Assembly (NCBI RefSeq): GCF_000472705.1
Contig: NZ_AXAE01000025.1
Location: 109 to 64,108 of the forward strand
Reading direction: 5' to 3'
Length of the DNA stretch: 64,000 nucleotides
Source of the DNA: Mesorhizobium erdmanii USDA 3471
GTDB taxonomy: Bacteria; Pseudomonadota; Alphaproteobacteria; Rhizobiales; Rhizobiaceae
Positions 1 to 8,581 of the stretch are shown one piece after another (position 1 is the stretch's first letter; each line of letters begins with the position of its first letter). Made by a program: the position numbers and the translations under genes. Under the pieces are notes generated by a model. The model did not search any database. It was not told the origin of the DNA and saw only the letters and a program-made list of their open reading frames with translations.

Positions 1-215
1 TTGCCGAACAGGATGCGGTCGCCAGCCTTGACGTCCAGCGGGACGAGCTTGCCGGCTTCGTCGCGGGCGCCGGAACCGACGGCGATGATCTCGCCTTCCT
101 GCGGCTTTTCCTTCGCCGTATCCGGGATGATGATCCCGCCGGCGGTCTTGGATTCGGATTCGACCCGGCGAACGACCACGCGGTCATGAAGCGGGCGGAA
201 CTTCGACTTTGCCGT
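1..215 (-). CDS. groES: GroES co-chaperonin, 5' part (runs off the left edge)
   Basis: Reading leftwards from 215, the minus strand encodes the GroES N-terminus: AKSKFRPLHDRVVVRR, then a glycine-isoleucine-rich segment, then KAGDRILFG at the window edge, about 70 of the usual 95-98 residues. GroES forms the heptameric lid of the GroEL chamber in the cytoplasm. A CIRCE operator lies 54 bases upstream, as expected for an HrcA-controlled groESL operon. Oddity: the codon at the expected start (213-215) is ACG, directly before GCA AAG (Ala-Lys), and no ATG, GTG or TTG lies in frame for at least 10 codons upstream. A GGGA motif sits about 10 bases before the ACG. Either translation starts at ACG, or the start codon is mutated or mis-sequenced. 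Family assignment is certain; functionality is not. Confidence 0.9.
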
Positions 216-268
216 TTTTGGATGTCCCTGGTGCGGAGGTTGAGCAGTTCTCCGTTGCCGGAGAGCGG

Positions 269-295
269 TTAGCACTCGGCAGAGGCGAGTGCTAA
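269..295. promoter_or_regulatory. CIRCE operator (HrcA binding site)
   Basis: A perfect inverted repeat, TTAGCACTC (269-277), nine bases, GAGTGCTAA (287-295), matches the CIRCE consensus. It lies 54 bases upstream of groES. HrcA bound here represses groESL until heat shock. Confidence 0.95.
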
Positions 296-591
296 CGTGG
301 CGGTGAGATAGGCCACAGGCTGGTGCTAGTCAAGACGGAAGAGGGGCGGGCGAAGAGCAAATAATTTTGGAATCGGTGCGGAAGCACCCGGGACCCTTTG
401 CGTGAGGACAAAGCCCTTTTTGCATCTTTGCTGCCAGTGGTTTGTCCCCTCCGGCTCCAAACATCTCCGCCAGCGGCGCCTGCCTGGTGTGGCCAGCGGG
501 GAAGGGCCTGAACGGCATTTTCAGCTTGCCCAGGCCAACGAAATCGGGACCTTCTGGCTGAGTCGGTGCGCGGGGCTGTAGCGTCTTTTGA

Positions 592-1626
592 TCAGGCCGC
601 GTCGGGACCTTCCGATGCGAGCAGCAGGGCGACTTCGACGCGGTTTCGGCCTTTGTGCTTGGCCTTGTAAAGGGCGGTGTCAGCGGCAAGAAGCAGGCCT
701 TCCGGCATCCTGATCGTCCCGCCCGATCGTGACAGTGCGGTCGCTGAACCGATGCTGACGGTGACGCGTCCGCCGCCTTCCGGATTGTCGCCGTGAGGCA
801 GGCCGAGGTTTTCGATTGCGAGCCTCAGCCGTTCCGCTATTTCGAGCGCTCCTTCGCCATCGGTATCAGGCAAGATGACGGCGAGTTCTTCCCCGCCATA
901 TCGGGACGCCAGATCCCCAGGACGATTAAGCACGTCTCTTATTGCGGCAGCGACGGCGCGAAGACAATCATCGCCAACCTGATGGCCGTATTTGTCGTTA
1001 AAACCTTTGAACCGATCGATGTCGAGCAACAGCAAGGACATCTGTCCAGCGCTACCAACGGTGCGCCGCCATTCCCTCTCCAAGGTCTCGTCGAAGGCGC
1101 GGCGGTTGCCCAGGCCGGTCAGCCCGTCCGTCATCGCAAGTAAGCGAAGTTGTTCTTCGAGCCGTTTGCGTTCTGTTATATCTCTCATGATCAGGACGAA
1201 GTCGCCTGGAACGCCGGTTAGCGGATCACGGACGATGCGCGCCTTGCTCTCAACCCAGATAGTTTTCCCATCCTTCCGCCGGATCTCGATCGCAAGCGGC
1301 TCGCCTTCATCTGCTCCGGCAAGCAAGAGCGCGGCTGCCGCAGCGATGTTTTGAAGATGCTCCGGCGGGACGAACTCCTCCGGACCATGCCCCACCATTT
1401 CCTCCGGCAGCCATCCCAGAAGTCGGGTGCATGACGGTGAAACGTAGCGTGCCTTCGTGTCCGGCCCGAGTTGCATGATGACGTCACCGCTGTTCTCAGT
1501 GAGCATCCGGAAATCCGTTTCTTCAGTAAGAATGTCCGAACCGATAGCCAGGCCGGCCGGTGATTGCCCGGACCCGGTGCGACCAAAAGCCTTGCGAATA
1601 AGCTGTGACGCGGATGGCAGGCGCAT
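592..1626 (-). CDS. PAS-GGDEF diguanylate cyclase
   Basis: A 344-residue protein. Residues about 38-155 form a PAS sensor domain with its PAC tail (ends in IMRDITERKRLEEQL). Residues about 160-335 form a GGDEF domain. The active site reads RYGGEELAVI at about residue 242, the accepted GGEEF variant, so it should make c-di-GMP from two GTP. The metal-binding segment LLLLDIDRFKGFND and the GHQVGDD motif are present. No RxxD inhibitory site stands out. No signal peptide or membrane segment is seen, so it is probably cytosolic. The ATG at 1626 follows GGAAA. It is followed on the same strand side by two more c-di-GMP genes. The PAS ligand cannot be read from sequence. Confidence 0.9.
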   Translation of the reverse strand: MRLPSASQLIRKAFGRTGSGQSPAGLAIGSDILTEETDFRMLTENSGDVIMQLGPDTKARYVSPSCTRLLGWLPEEMVGHGPEEFVPPEHLQNIAAAAALLLAGADEGEPLAIEIRRKDGKTIWVESKARIVRDPLTGVPGDFVLIMRDITERKRLEEQLRLLAMTDGLTGLGNRRAFDETLEREWRRTVGSAGQMSLLLLDIDRFKGFNDKYGHQVGDDCLRAVAAAIRDVLNRPGDLASRYGGEELAVILPDTDGEGALEIAERLRLAIENLGLPHGDNPEGGGRVTVSIGSATALSRSGGTIRMPEGLLLAADTALYKAKHKGRNRVEVALLLASEGPDAA

Positions 1627-1713
1627 ATTTGTTTCCTTTCCGGACTCTTTTTCGCGGGGTGCCGCAGCGTTCTTTATTGGCTGATCAAGCCACCCCCAAG
1701 GGAGGGATTTCCG

Positions 1714-3561
1714 TCAGGCGATCAGATCGATTGGGTTCGCTATGCCGCTCGCTACCCTAATCTCCTCAGCAGGTGGTTGCCCGAACCGCTTCAAAAGGCC
1801 TTTCGCTATCTGACGGGGTACCGCTTGCGAAAACAGATACCCCTGACCCAACTGGCACCCGATCTCCGCAAGTAAGACGGCCTGGGCTTCGTTCTCGATG
1901 CCTTCGGCGATGACCTGGATGCTGAGCTTGCGAGCGATGCCGACCAAGCCCTCGACGATCGCCAGGCTCGGATCTCCCTGCACAAGGCGATCAATGAAGG
2001 ATTTGTCGATCTTGACGATATCGACCGGCACCGTCAGCAGATGCGTGAGCGAAGCGAAGCCGGTTCCGAAATCATCCAGCGCGACGCGCAGGCCATGGGC
2101 CCGCAACGCCTTGATCTCCCGAGCGACGACCGGATCGCGCTGGCCGAGATAGACCGACTCCGTGACCTCCAGAATGATGTGCTTCAATGGAACGTTCTCG
2201 CGGCCGAAGGCGGCTTCAAGACGCGCGTAAAGCGTGCCGCTATGAAAATCGGCTGAGGTAATGTTGATGCCGACATGCTGCAACGGAATACCTTGAACCA
2301 GCCACGAGCGCACGTCCGCTGCGACGATCGCCATCATGCGTTCCGTCAGATGCGAGGCGACGCTGACATCGGAGGTTGCCTGGTGAAACGCAGCGGCGGA
2401 AACGACCTCGCCATCCGGCTTGCGAAGGCGGCAGAGGGCCTCCATGCCGACGATCGCCCGGGTGTCGAGCCGCAGGATCGGCTGATAGAACGCGTCGATC
2501 CGCCCTTCGCGCAAAGCCACGTCGACATCGCGGATCACCTCAATCCGGGTCTTGATTGCGCTGCCGATTCCCGGCGAGTACAGCACGAAGCCGCCTCGCG
2601 AAGTTTCCTTGGCGTGGTAGAGCGCGAAATCGGCGTTTTGGCGCACGCTTTTCGCATCGATGTCCCCCGCCGACAGCACTGCGCCGCCGATGGTAGCCTG
2701 TGCCAGGATCATGTGCCCGTCGCAATCGGCGGGCACAGCCAGAGTGTCGAGAATATGACGCGCCGCGCTCTCGATGCCGGAGGGCGCGCCAGCTCGCTGA
2801 AGGATTACGACGAACTCGTCGCCGCCCATGCGAAACACACGGTCAGGCACTACGCTTTCGGCGAGACGTGACCCCACCGCCTGTAGCAAAGCATCGCCGG
2901 CGGCATGGCCGAAGGTGTCGTTGATGGTCTTCAGGTTGTCGAGGTCGATGATCAGGACCGCCCAGGCGCTCGGTTGGCCAAAGGACAGCCGCTCCAGGGC
3001 GACGTCCAAACTCGCCCGGTTCGGCAGGTTGGTGAGGGCATCGATATAGGCGCCGTGCTCTCGCTCGACGACCCGCCGGTGACGCTCAAGCGCGATGGCG
3101 CACAGGGAGGTACAAGAGGCGACAACCTTCTCCTCGCCAGGGGTGGGGCCGCGTTTCTCCGGAAAGTACAGGGCAAAGGTGCCGAGCACAGCGCCCTCTG
3201 CATCGCAGATCGGGCTCGACCAGCAGGCCTTCAGGCCCAGCGCCAGGACCGGCTCCTTGAAGCCGATCCAGCGCGGGTCGGTCGCGATGTCCTTCACAGC
3301 CACGGCTTTTCCGAGATAGGCCGCACTGCCGCAGGAGCCCACCAGCGGGCCGATCATCAGGCCTTCGAGAAGAGCCATATATTCATTCGGCAAGCTGGAA
3401 CCTGGGAGGGGATGCAACAACCCATTACCGTCAACGCGCAGAACGGAACATCTGACGCCCGGCAACAGTTTCTCGATCCGGTGGCAAAGACGGTCCATCG
3501 TCGCTTCGAGCGTCTCGCCCCTGGCGATCATTTCGAGAATAGTGTTCTGGAGATGCAGCAT
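1714..3561 (-). CDS. GAF-GGDEF-EAL dual-domain c-di-GMP protein
   Basis: A 615-residue protein with an N-terminal GAF domain (about 10-165), a GGDEF domain with intact motif RMGGDEFVVIL near residue 243, and an EAL domain beginning at MEALCRLRKP near residue 370. EAL catalytic landmarks are present: EVTESVY, DDFGTGFASL, KIDKSFIDR and AEGIENEAQA. Both halves look catalytically competent, so it could be a bifunctional cyclase/phosphodiesterase, or one domain could act as sensor for the other. No membrane segments are seen. It lies 87 bases upstream of the PAS-GGDEF gene on the same strand and may be cotranscribed with it. Confidence 0.9.
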   Translation of the reverse strand: MLHLQNTILEMIARGETLEATMDRLCHRIEKLLPGVRCSVLRVDGNGLLHPLPGSSLPNEYMALLEGLMIGPLVGSCGSAAYLGKAVAVKDIATDPRWIGFKEPVLALGLKACWSSPICDAEGAVLGTFALYFPEKRGPTPGEEKVVASCTSLCAIALERHRRVVEREHGAYIDALTNLPNRASLDVALERLSFGQPSAWAVLIIDLDNLKTINDTFGHAAGDALLQAVGSRLAESVVPDRVFRMGGDEFVVILQRAGAPSGIESAARHILDTLAVPADCDGHMILAQATIGGAVLSAGDIDAKSVRQNADFALYHAKETSRGGFVLYSPGIGSAIKTRIEVIRDVDVALREGRIDAFYQPILRLDTRAIVGMEALCRLRKPDGEVVSAAAFHQATSDVSVASHLTERMMAIVAADVRSWLVQGIPLQHVGINITSADFHSGTLYARLEAAFGRENVPLKHIILEVTESVYLGQRDPVVAREIKALRAHGLRVALDDFGTGFASLTHLLTVPVDIVKIDKSFIDRLVQGDPSLAIVEGLVGIARKLSIQVIAEGIENEAQAVLLAEIGCQLGQGYLFSQAVPRQIAKGLLKRFGQPPAEEIRVASGIANPIDLIA

Positions 3562-3819
3562 GTTAACCCGCCAATCCGCGTTCCTAAATACCCTGCTGGC
3601 ATTCCTGGTGAAATCCCTTTGAGGAGATGCAGTGTACGAGATGATAATGTCGGGTAATTCTTTATAAGTTGGACGAACCCGTTTCGGTGAGGATCCGCGT
3701 TGAGCGGGGGGTGATTTCCTTGAGGCCAGCCCAGGCCTCTAGTTCCGGGACCACCGGCACGGCGATGTGATCCAGCCCAATTCGGTTGAGCGCCATACGT
3801 TAGCGATCACGGGTGATAT

Positions 3820-4470
3820 GGGCCGGTCGGGCTTCAATGACGGGGAAGGTGAAGGATTGTTGCGGGCCGAGCTTGTCGGACGCTCAATCGCAAGCGTCAT
3901 TTGAGGCACTTCCTCTCCCCCATGCAACTGGAAGACACGCTCGTCCAGTCCGTCCAGGTCGGCGTGCGGAACGTTTCTGTCCATTGCATAGGCTTCTGAA
4001 GGTTACGCTGGAGCGTCCAGTTCCGAGCGCCGACGCGGCTGTGGACATGCCTGCGCTGCCGCATGAGGTCCAGGAAGGCCTCGACATTTCTTTCGGCTAT
4101 CAGATATTCGACCTTGACCACGATCGGGCCGCTTCTTGGGTTCAGATTGAGAGCAACAGCTGGGGCGTCGAATTCTTCCAAAGAATCGGGCTCGGACTCG
4201 TGGCGCTCGCGCAGAGGAAACAGCACGCCGGCTGCGGCGACCAGCAACATGGCTCCAGCGGAACCCTCCAGCGCCAAGGTCAGGGAATAGTTCTGGGAAG
4301 CCGTGCCCCATACCCAGCTGCCGGCAGCGATGCCGCCGTCTATCAATGCATAATAGATCGAGATGGTCCGCCCCACGACCCAGCGCGGGCTCGCCAGCTG
4401 TACGCTCACGCCAACCCCCGACCAGGCGGTGACCCAGCCCGCGCCGCCCAAGGCGAGCGCAATTTGAGCG
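3820..4470 (-). pseudogene. 3' fragment of an MFS transporter gene, duplicate of the gene at 40273-41928
   Basis: On the minus strand the encoded sequence (ALGGAGWVTAWSGVGVSVQL onwards through the C-terminal cytoplasmic domain) is almost identical to the second half of the intact MFS protein at 40273-41928. The N-terminal half is missing; the sequence before about 4470 is unrelated. Relative to the intact copy, 43 bases are deleted near 3950, which shifts the frame after TPTWTD. The downstream peptide (DERVFQLHGGEEVPQMTLAIERP) is readable only in another frame. The deletion and missing half make it a pseudogene. Similarity also covers the non-coding flank, so this is a DNA-level duplication. 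Confidence 0.9.
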
Positions 4471-4741
4471 GCATTTGTATATCCTTTGGAAAATCCGTAA
4501 TCTGCCGTCTCGGCAGGCACGAGGAATGCGGCTCGTGAAAATCACCGGGGAATTCATCCGAGACTCGCTCCTCATTCAGCCTCGCCTCGACCATACAATT
4601 CGAAGGCCAGGTTGGCTTGACCGCCGGAGCAGGCGGAGCCTTGGGTCCCCGATGGCGCGCGGACGGGCCGGTGCGAAAGGTTCGGCGGGCGTTCGGGGCT
4701 TTCGAACTGGGTTGTCAAAATTTGCGGTTGAAATTTACTTT

Positions 4742-4758
4742 TACCGAATTGTTCGGTA
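4742..4758. promoter_or_regulatory. Palindrome upstream of the membrane GGDEF-EAL gene
   Basis: TACCGAATTGTTCGGTA is a perfect dyad (7-base arms, 3-base centre), 47 bases before the preferred ATG at 4806. Size and position fit an operator for a dimeric repressor such as a TetR-type protein; the regulator is unknown. The surrounding 4471-4805 stretch shows no other gene. Confidence 0.45.
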
Positions 4759-4805
4759 GGGGATCAACACGCAGCGACTACTCTAGCGCGGGGGGTGAAA
4801 GAGTG

Positions 4806-6755
4806 ATGCAGCGTCTGTCTGCCGCAAGGCTCGGTGACCTTCTGGCGGGCGACCTGCGGGCTTTTGGCGGGCCCTCGACGATCGAACCACTTGCCGGCCG
4901 CATTAGAGCGGAGCAGGTCAGTATCGTGCTTCGCAATACCCTTCTTGGCATGGTTGCGAATATACTCAATGCAGCCACTCTTGTTATGGCGGTTTGGGGC
5001 TCGCCCGACCAAACGAAAGCCATCGTCTGGGCGAGTGGGATCATCGTCGCCGCTGGTTTCGTGGGCTTGAGAGCGAGATCATCGTTTCGGTCAGTCAAAC
5101 CAAGGTCGGTGTCTCGCCGGACTACGCAAAACCTGGTGCGGAACGCCTTCCTGTTCGGTACTTGGTGGGGCGCACTTCCCATTCTGTTCTTCAGTGGGGC
5201 AACAAGTGCCGCCCAGGTCGTCATCACCTGCCTGAGCGCAGGGATGATCGCAGGCGGTGCCGCTTCCTTTTGCACGATTCCTATTGCGGCCATCGCGTAT
5301 ACGCTACCGATCTTCGTCGGTTCGGCGGTTGCCATTGTGCGGGTGGGAGACGCCGTCAATCTGCCCGTCGCAATCCTGATGGTGAGCTACGCCATCACGC
5401 TGTTTCGTGCAGTGCTTGCTCACGCGTCCGAATTTACCCAACGCTTCCTTCTACAAGCGGAAAGTGAAAATGCCATTCGCAGGGATGTTCTAACGAGTCT
5501 GCCAAACCGGTTCAGCTTCAATGAGCGGCTCGAGAGCGCGTTGCTGGACGCAAAGCAGTTTGACCGACACTTTGCGTTACTGTTGTTCGATCTGAATAAT
5601 TTCGACGAGGTGAATGATCGCTTTGGTCGAACGATGGCGGATGCCCTTTTGGTCGAAGTGGCTGCGAGACTCCGCAAATCAACGCGGGAGAGCGATGGCA
5701 TTGCCAGGTTGGAGGGCGGGGAATTTGCAATAATCGCTGCGCGCGAAATCAGGCCAGATCAGATCAGGTCCTTGGCCAAACAGATCATAGATGTCATGCC
5801 CGCCCCGTTCTTGATCGAAGGCCGCGAAATATATTGTAAGGCCTCTATCGGCATCGCTTTGGCGCCCACTGACGGTTTGGATGCCAACCAACTCCTGCGG
5901 TGCGTCGATACCGCGCTATACAGGGCCAAGACGCGGGGGGCGGGCTCCATCCAGTTTTTCAGCGCAAGCGACGATGAAGCTGCTGTTAGGCGCCATGCCC
6001 TTGGACGCGATCTGGCATCTGCGCTCGTCAACGACCAGCTTTGGCTCGTATTTCAACCCTTTCTCGACCTCGGGAGCGATCGCATCCGAGGTTTTGAAGC
6101 GCTTCTGCGGTGGCAGCATCCGACCCTTGGCCCGATCTCTCCGTCGGAGTTCATACCCATCGCTGAAGAAACGGGTTTGATTCACTCCATCGGATACTGG
6201 GTCGTCAAAACGGCTTGTTTGGCAGCGGCGCGCTGGCCGCGCGACTTGCGGGTCTCCGTCAACCTGTCGGTGGTGCAGCTTAAGAACAAGGCCTTGCTGG
6301 ATGGAATTGTCGTGGCCCTGGCTGAAGCCGGGTTGGAGCCCCGAAGACTGGAGGTCGAGATCACGGAAACTGTGCTGATTTCGAATTTTGAAGAAACGAT
6401 TTCATTCTTACAATCGTTAGTTTCTCTCTCCGTCACAGTTGCTCTTGACGATTTTGGCACCGGCTATTCATCTCTGACGTATCTTCGTAAATTGCCTCTT
6501 TCGCGGCTCAAGATCGATCGATCTTTTGTCCAGGATATGCTCACCGATGCGGACTGCGACGCGATTGTACGATCATTGGTTAAGTTGGCGCATGAGCTTC
6601 GAATCGAGGTAACAGCCGAAGGCGTAGAAACTCCCGAACAGCTCGACTATCTACGCTGCGTCAGATGTGATGAAGCTCAAGGCTATTTAATCGGGAAACC
6701 TGTCCCGATAGGCGACATTCCCGGCATTACCGCGAAGCCTTGTTCTGCCGCATGA
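4806..6755 (+). CDS. Membrane protein with degenerate GGDEF and intact EAL domain (probable c-di-GMP phosphodiesterase)
   Basis: The ATG at 4806 is preferred: it follows a purine-rich stretch, and the earlier in-frame start would add a non-conserved arginine-rich segment. The 649-residue product has about six hydrophobic segments in the first 205 residues, then GGDEF and EAL domains. The cyclase site reads RLEGGEFAII near residue 300 instead of GGDEF, so cyclase activity is doubtful. The EAL domain starts at GFEALLRWQHP (about 428) and keeps EITETVLI, DDFGTGYSSL, KIDRSF and AEGVET. It therefore looks like a membrane-anchored phosphodiesterase, perhaps using the dead GGDEF domain to sense GTP. 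The 3' end abuts a Tn3 relic, so the last residues may have been altered. Confidence 0.88.
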   Translation: MQRLSAARLGDLLAGDLRAFGGPSTIEPLAGRIRAEQVSIVLRNTLLGMVANILNAATLVMAVWGSPDQTKAIVWASGIIVAAGFVGLRARSSFRSVKPRSVSRRTTQNLVRNAFLFGTWWGALPILFFSGATSAAQVVITCLSAGMIAGGAASFCTIPIAAIAYTLPIFVGSAVAIVRVGDAVNLPVAILMVSYAITLFRAVLAHASEFTQRFLLQAESENAIRRDVLTSLPNRFSFNERLESALLDAKQFDRHFALLLFDLNNFDEVNDRFGRTMADALLVEVAARLRKSTRESDGIARLEGGEFAIIAAREIRPDQIRSLAKQIIDVMPAPFLIEGREIYCKASIGIALAPTDGLDANQLLRCVDTALYRAKTRGAGSIQFFSASDDEAAVRRHALGRDLASALVNDQLWLVFQPFLDLGSDRIRGFEALLRWQHPTLGPISPSEFIPIAEETGLIHSIGYWVVKTACLAAARWPRDLRVSVNLSVVQLKNKALLDGIVVALAEAGLEPRRLEVEITETVLISNFEETISFLQSLVSLSVTVALDDFGTGYSSLTYLRKLPLSRLKIDRSFVQDMLTDADCDAIVRSLVKLAHELRIEVTAEGVETPEQLDYLRCVRCDEAQGYLIGKPVPIGDIPGITAKPCSAA

Positions 6756-6870
6756 TCAAATCGAGATCCGATTGGTCCAGCGTGTAGTGTTTGGCGATCT
6801 CCCGTTCGTCATCTGGGATCGCTGTTGCCTGGCCCCACCACGTTTCACTCAGCAACGCCCTTCGAGCCAT
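6756..6870 (-). pseudogene. tnpA: Tn3-family transposase, N-terminal relic
   Basis: From an ATG at 6868-6870 the minus strand reads MARRALLSETWWGQATAIPD and continues DEREIAKHYTLDQSDLDLI. This matches the N-terminal (DUF4158) region of Tn3-family transposases. Only about 38 codons remain of roughly 970; the frame closes soon after it meets the EAL gene. It is transcribed divergently from the resolvase relic at 7008, the usual Tn3 arrangement. Confidence 0.75.
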
Positions 6871-6934
6871 TCATCACCCTCCCTTTCATTGCGGACGCTG
6901 CACCGAAATGGAAAATGCCTGCGTAAGCAGAATT

Positions 6935-6971
6935 TGTCCGAAAACCTTGCCATTCATCGGCAAATCGGACA
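6935..6971. other. Possible res-site dyad between tnpA and tnpR relics
   Basis: TGTCCGA (6935-6941) and TCGGACA (6965-6971) form a perfect inverted repeat with 23 bases between. It lies in the 137-base gap between divergent tnpA and tnpR relics, where a resolution site is expected. No other subsite was clear by eye. Confidence 0.4.
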
Positions 6972-7007
6972 TCCGAAATCAACGAGAAAACGGAAACGTC
7001 ATGACTC

Positions 7008-7558
7008 ATGACCGCCATCGGCTATGCCGGAGTCCCCACCGGCGACCAGGAAACTGCCCTGCAGCTCGACGCATTGCGTAAAGCAGGGTGTGATAGGGTA
7101 TTAGAAGACAGGGCATCGGGCGTGAAGGCTGATCGGCCTGGTCTTGGCGAAGCCATTCGATATGTTCGGGAGGGCGACACACTCACCGTCTGGAAGCTGG
7201 ACCGCCTCGGCCGCTCGATGAAGCACCTAATCGAGATCATCGCCGAATTGGAGACTAAAGGTGTCGTCTTCCGATCCATTACTGAAAATATCGATACGAC
7301 GACATCTGGCGGGCGTTTGGTATTCCATTTGTTCGGCGCGCTGGCCCAATTCGAACGCGATCTGATCAGGGATAGAACCCGCGCCGGACTGCAAGCCGCA
7401 AGGGAAAGAGGCCGGCGAGGTGGGCGGCAGGCTGTCGTGACGCCTGAAAAGCTTGAAAAGGCTCGCCAGTACTCGCAGCCGGTCTCAACGTGCGCGAAGC
7501 TGCCGCGCGCGTCAAAATAGGGAAAACTGCGCTCTATGAAGCGCTCAAGGCCGAAAAG
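7008..7558 (+). pseudogene. Serine resolvase/invertase, mutated (TnpR-like)
   Basis: Residues 1-130 follow the serine-recombinase fold: IGYAGVPTGDQ, then WKLDRLGRS, ALAQFERDLIRDRTRAGL and ARERGRRGGR. The usual start is YxRVSTxDQ; here both the catalytic Ser (now Pro) and the preceding Arg (now Gly) are lost, so strand cleavage should be impossible. Near 7470-7490 the frame shifts: the HTH tail (REAAARVKIGKTALYEAL) continues in another frame up to about 7555. With the tnpA relic it marks a dead Tn3-type transposon next to the phosphonate locus. Confidence 0.8.
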
Positions 7559-7603
7559 TCAGTCGCATCTGCCGTCAAACCGCGCGCGAGAAAAGAGAGA
7601 AGA

Positions 7604-8380
7604 ATGTCGCTCAGTCACAACCGTCATAAGAAGCTCATCGAGATGGTCCAAACGGATGGCGAAGTTCGGATCCGCGATCTGATGCTGCATTTCAATATAT
7701 CCGAAGAGACCGCCCGACGGGATATCAAGCAACTCGAGCAAGATGGGTTGGTCGTGCGCGTACATGGCGGTGCAGTCGCCACACAGCAACCGAAGCTCCT
7801 GGCCATCTCGTCGCGTGCCATTTCTGAGCTGGCAGAAAAGAACGTTATCGCCGAAATCGCGCTCGGCCTCTTGAAGCCGGGGCAGAATCTTTTCTTTGGT
7901 GGGGGGAGCACAGTGCTGGCTCTGGCGCGTCGGATATCCATGCTGCCGGAAATGCGCATCGTCACCAATATGGTCGACACAGCCATCGCCGCCGCCGAAG
8001 GCCGCCGGCATCGTGTCGTCTTGCTGGGCGGTGATTTCAACGGCGATTATCGCGTCGTGACCGGATTTGCGGCCCTGCGCACGCTTCGCGAACAGCAGAT
8101 CGATATCGCATTCATCGGGGTCAATGCGGTGCACCCGACGCTCGGCGTTTTTGACCATGAGCAGGGTGGGCAGGAACTCGCAGCGACGCTTGCAGAACAG
8201 GCACGGAGGATCGCTGTGCTCGCCGACCATACCAAGTTCGGTCGGTCGGCGCGTTACCGAACCCTGCCTCATTCTGCCATCGCTACAATCATCACCGATC
8301 AAAAACCGGAACCGCACGTGCTGACTGCCATCGAAGGCGCTGGCGCTGAAGTTCTATACATGCCGCAAAATCCGTCATAA
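7604..8380 (+). CDS. DeoR-family transcriptional regulator
   Basis: The ATG at 7604 follows GAGAGAAGA and starts MSLSHNRHKKLIEMVQTDG, the standard DeoR N-terminus. A longer open frame upstream belongs to the resolvase relic. The 258-residue product has a winged helix-turn-helix (about 20-58, LMLHFNISEETARRDIKQLE) and a C-terminal sugar-phosphate-isomerase-like sensor domain (FFGGGSTVLALAR, GVNAVHPTLGVFDH, LADHTKFGR). Family members usually sense phosphorylated sugars. It precedes the binding-protein and C-P lyase genes, so it is the likely local regulator. C-P lyase yields ribose phosphates, which could be the effector; that link is inference. The usual phosphonate regulator PhnF (GntR family) is not seen. 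Confidence 0.88.
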   Translation: MSLSHNRHKKLIEMVQTDGEVRIRDLMLHFNISEETARRDIKQLEQDGLVVRVHGGAVATQQPKLLAISSRAISELAEKNVIAEIALGLLKPGQNLFFGGGSTVLALARRISMLPEMRIVTNMVDTAIAAAEGRRHRVVLLGGDFNGDYRVVTGFAALRTLREQQIDIAFIGVNAVHPTLGVFDHEQGGQELAATLAEQARRIAVLADHTKFGRSARYRTLPHSAIATIITDQKPEPHVLTAIEGAGAEVLYMPQNPS

Positions 8381-8486
8381 CCCAGCATTCAAGCCATTCG
8401 TAGCAGTGCGTACGGCAGAGGAATTTCACCAAGTCCTGTTTAATTTTTACTATTTAACCGCTACCGATGCCTGCCTCCATCACGAT

Positions 8487-8514
8487 CCGTCATAAGACCG
8501 CATAAAACTGTCAT
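8487..8514 (+). promoter_or_regulatory. Pho-box-like repeats upstream of the first binding protein
   Basis: CCGTCAT (8487), ACCGCAT (8497) and CTGTCAT (8508) form three degenerate direct repeats at 10- and 11-base spacing; the last two are separated by AAAA. PhoB binds repeats of CTGTCAT spaced by 4 AT-rich bases. The same block recurs upstream of the duplicate gene, at about the same distance from its ATG. Confidence 0.5.
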
Positions 8515-8581
8515 GTAACCGCTCTATGTTTCGGACCGGAAGCGGATTTGCAGTTCGTCCGCCAGAAAGAGGGTTTCTTAC

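Noticed and set aside
1..189. 62-codon plus-strand frame at the left edge
   Set aside because: Antisense of groES.
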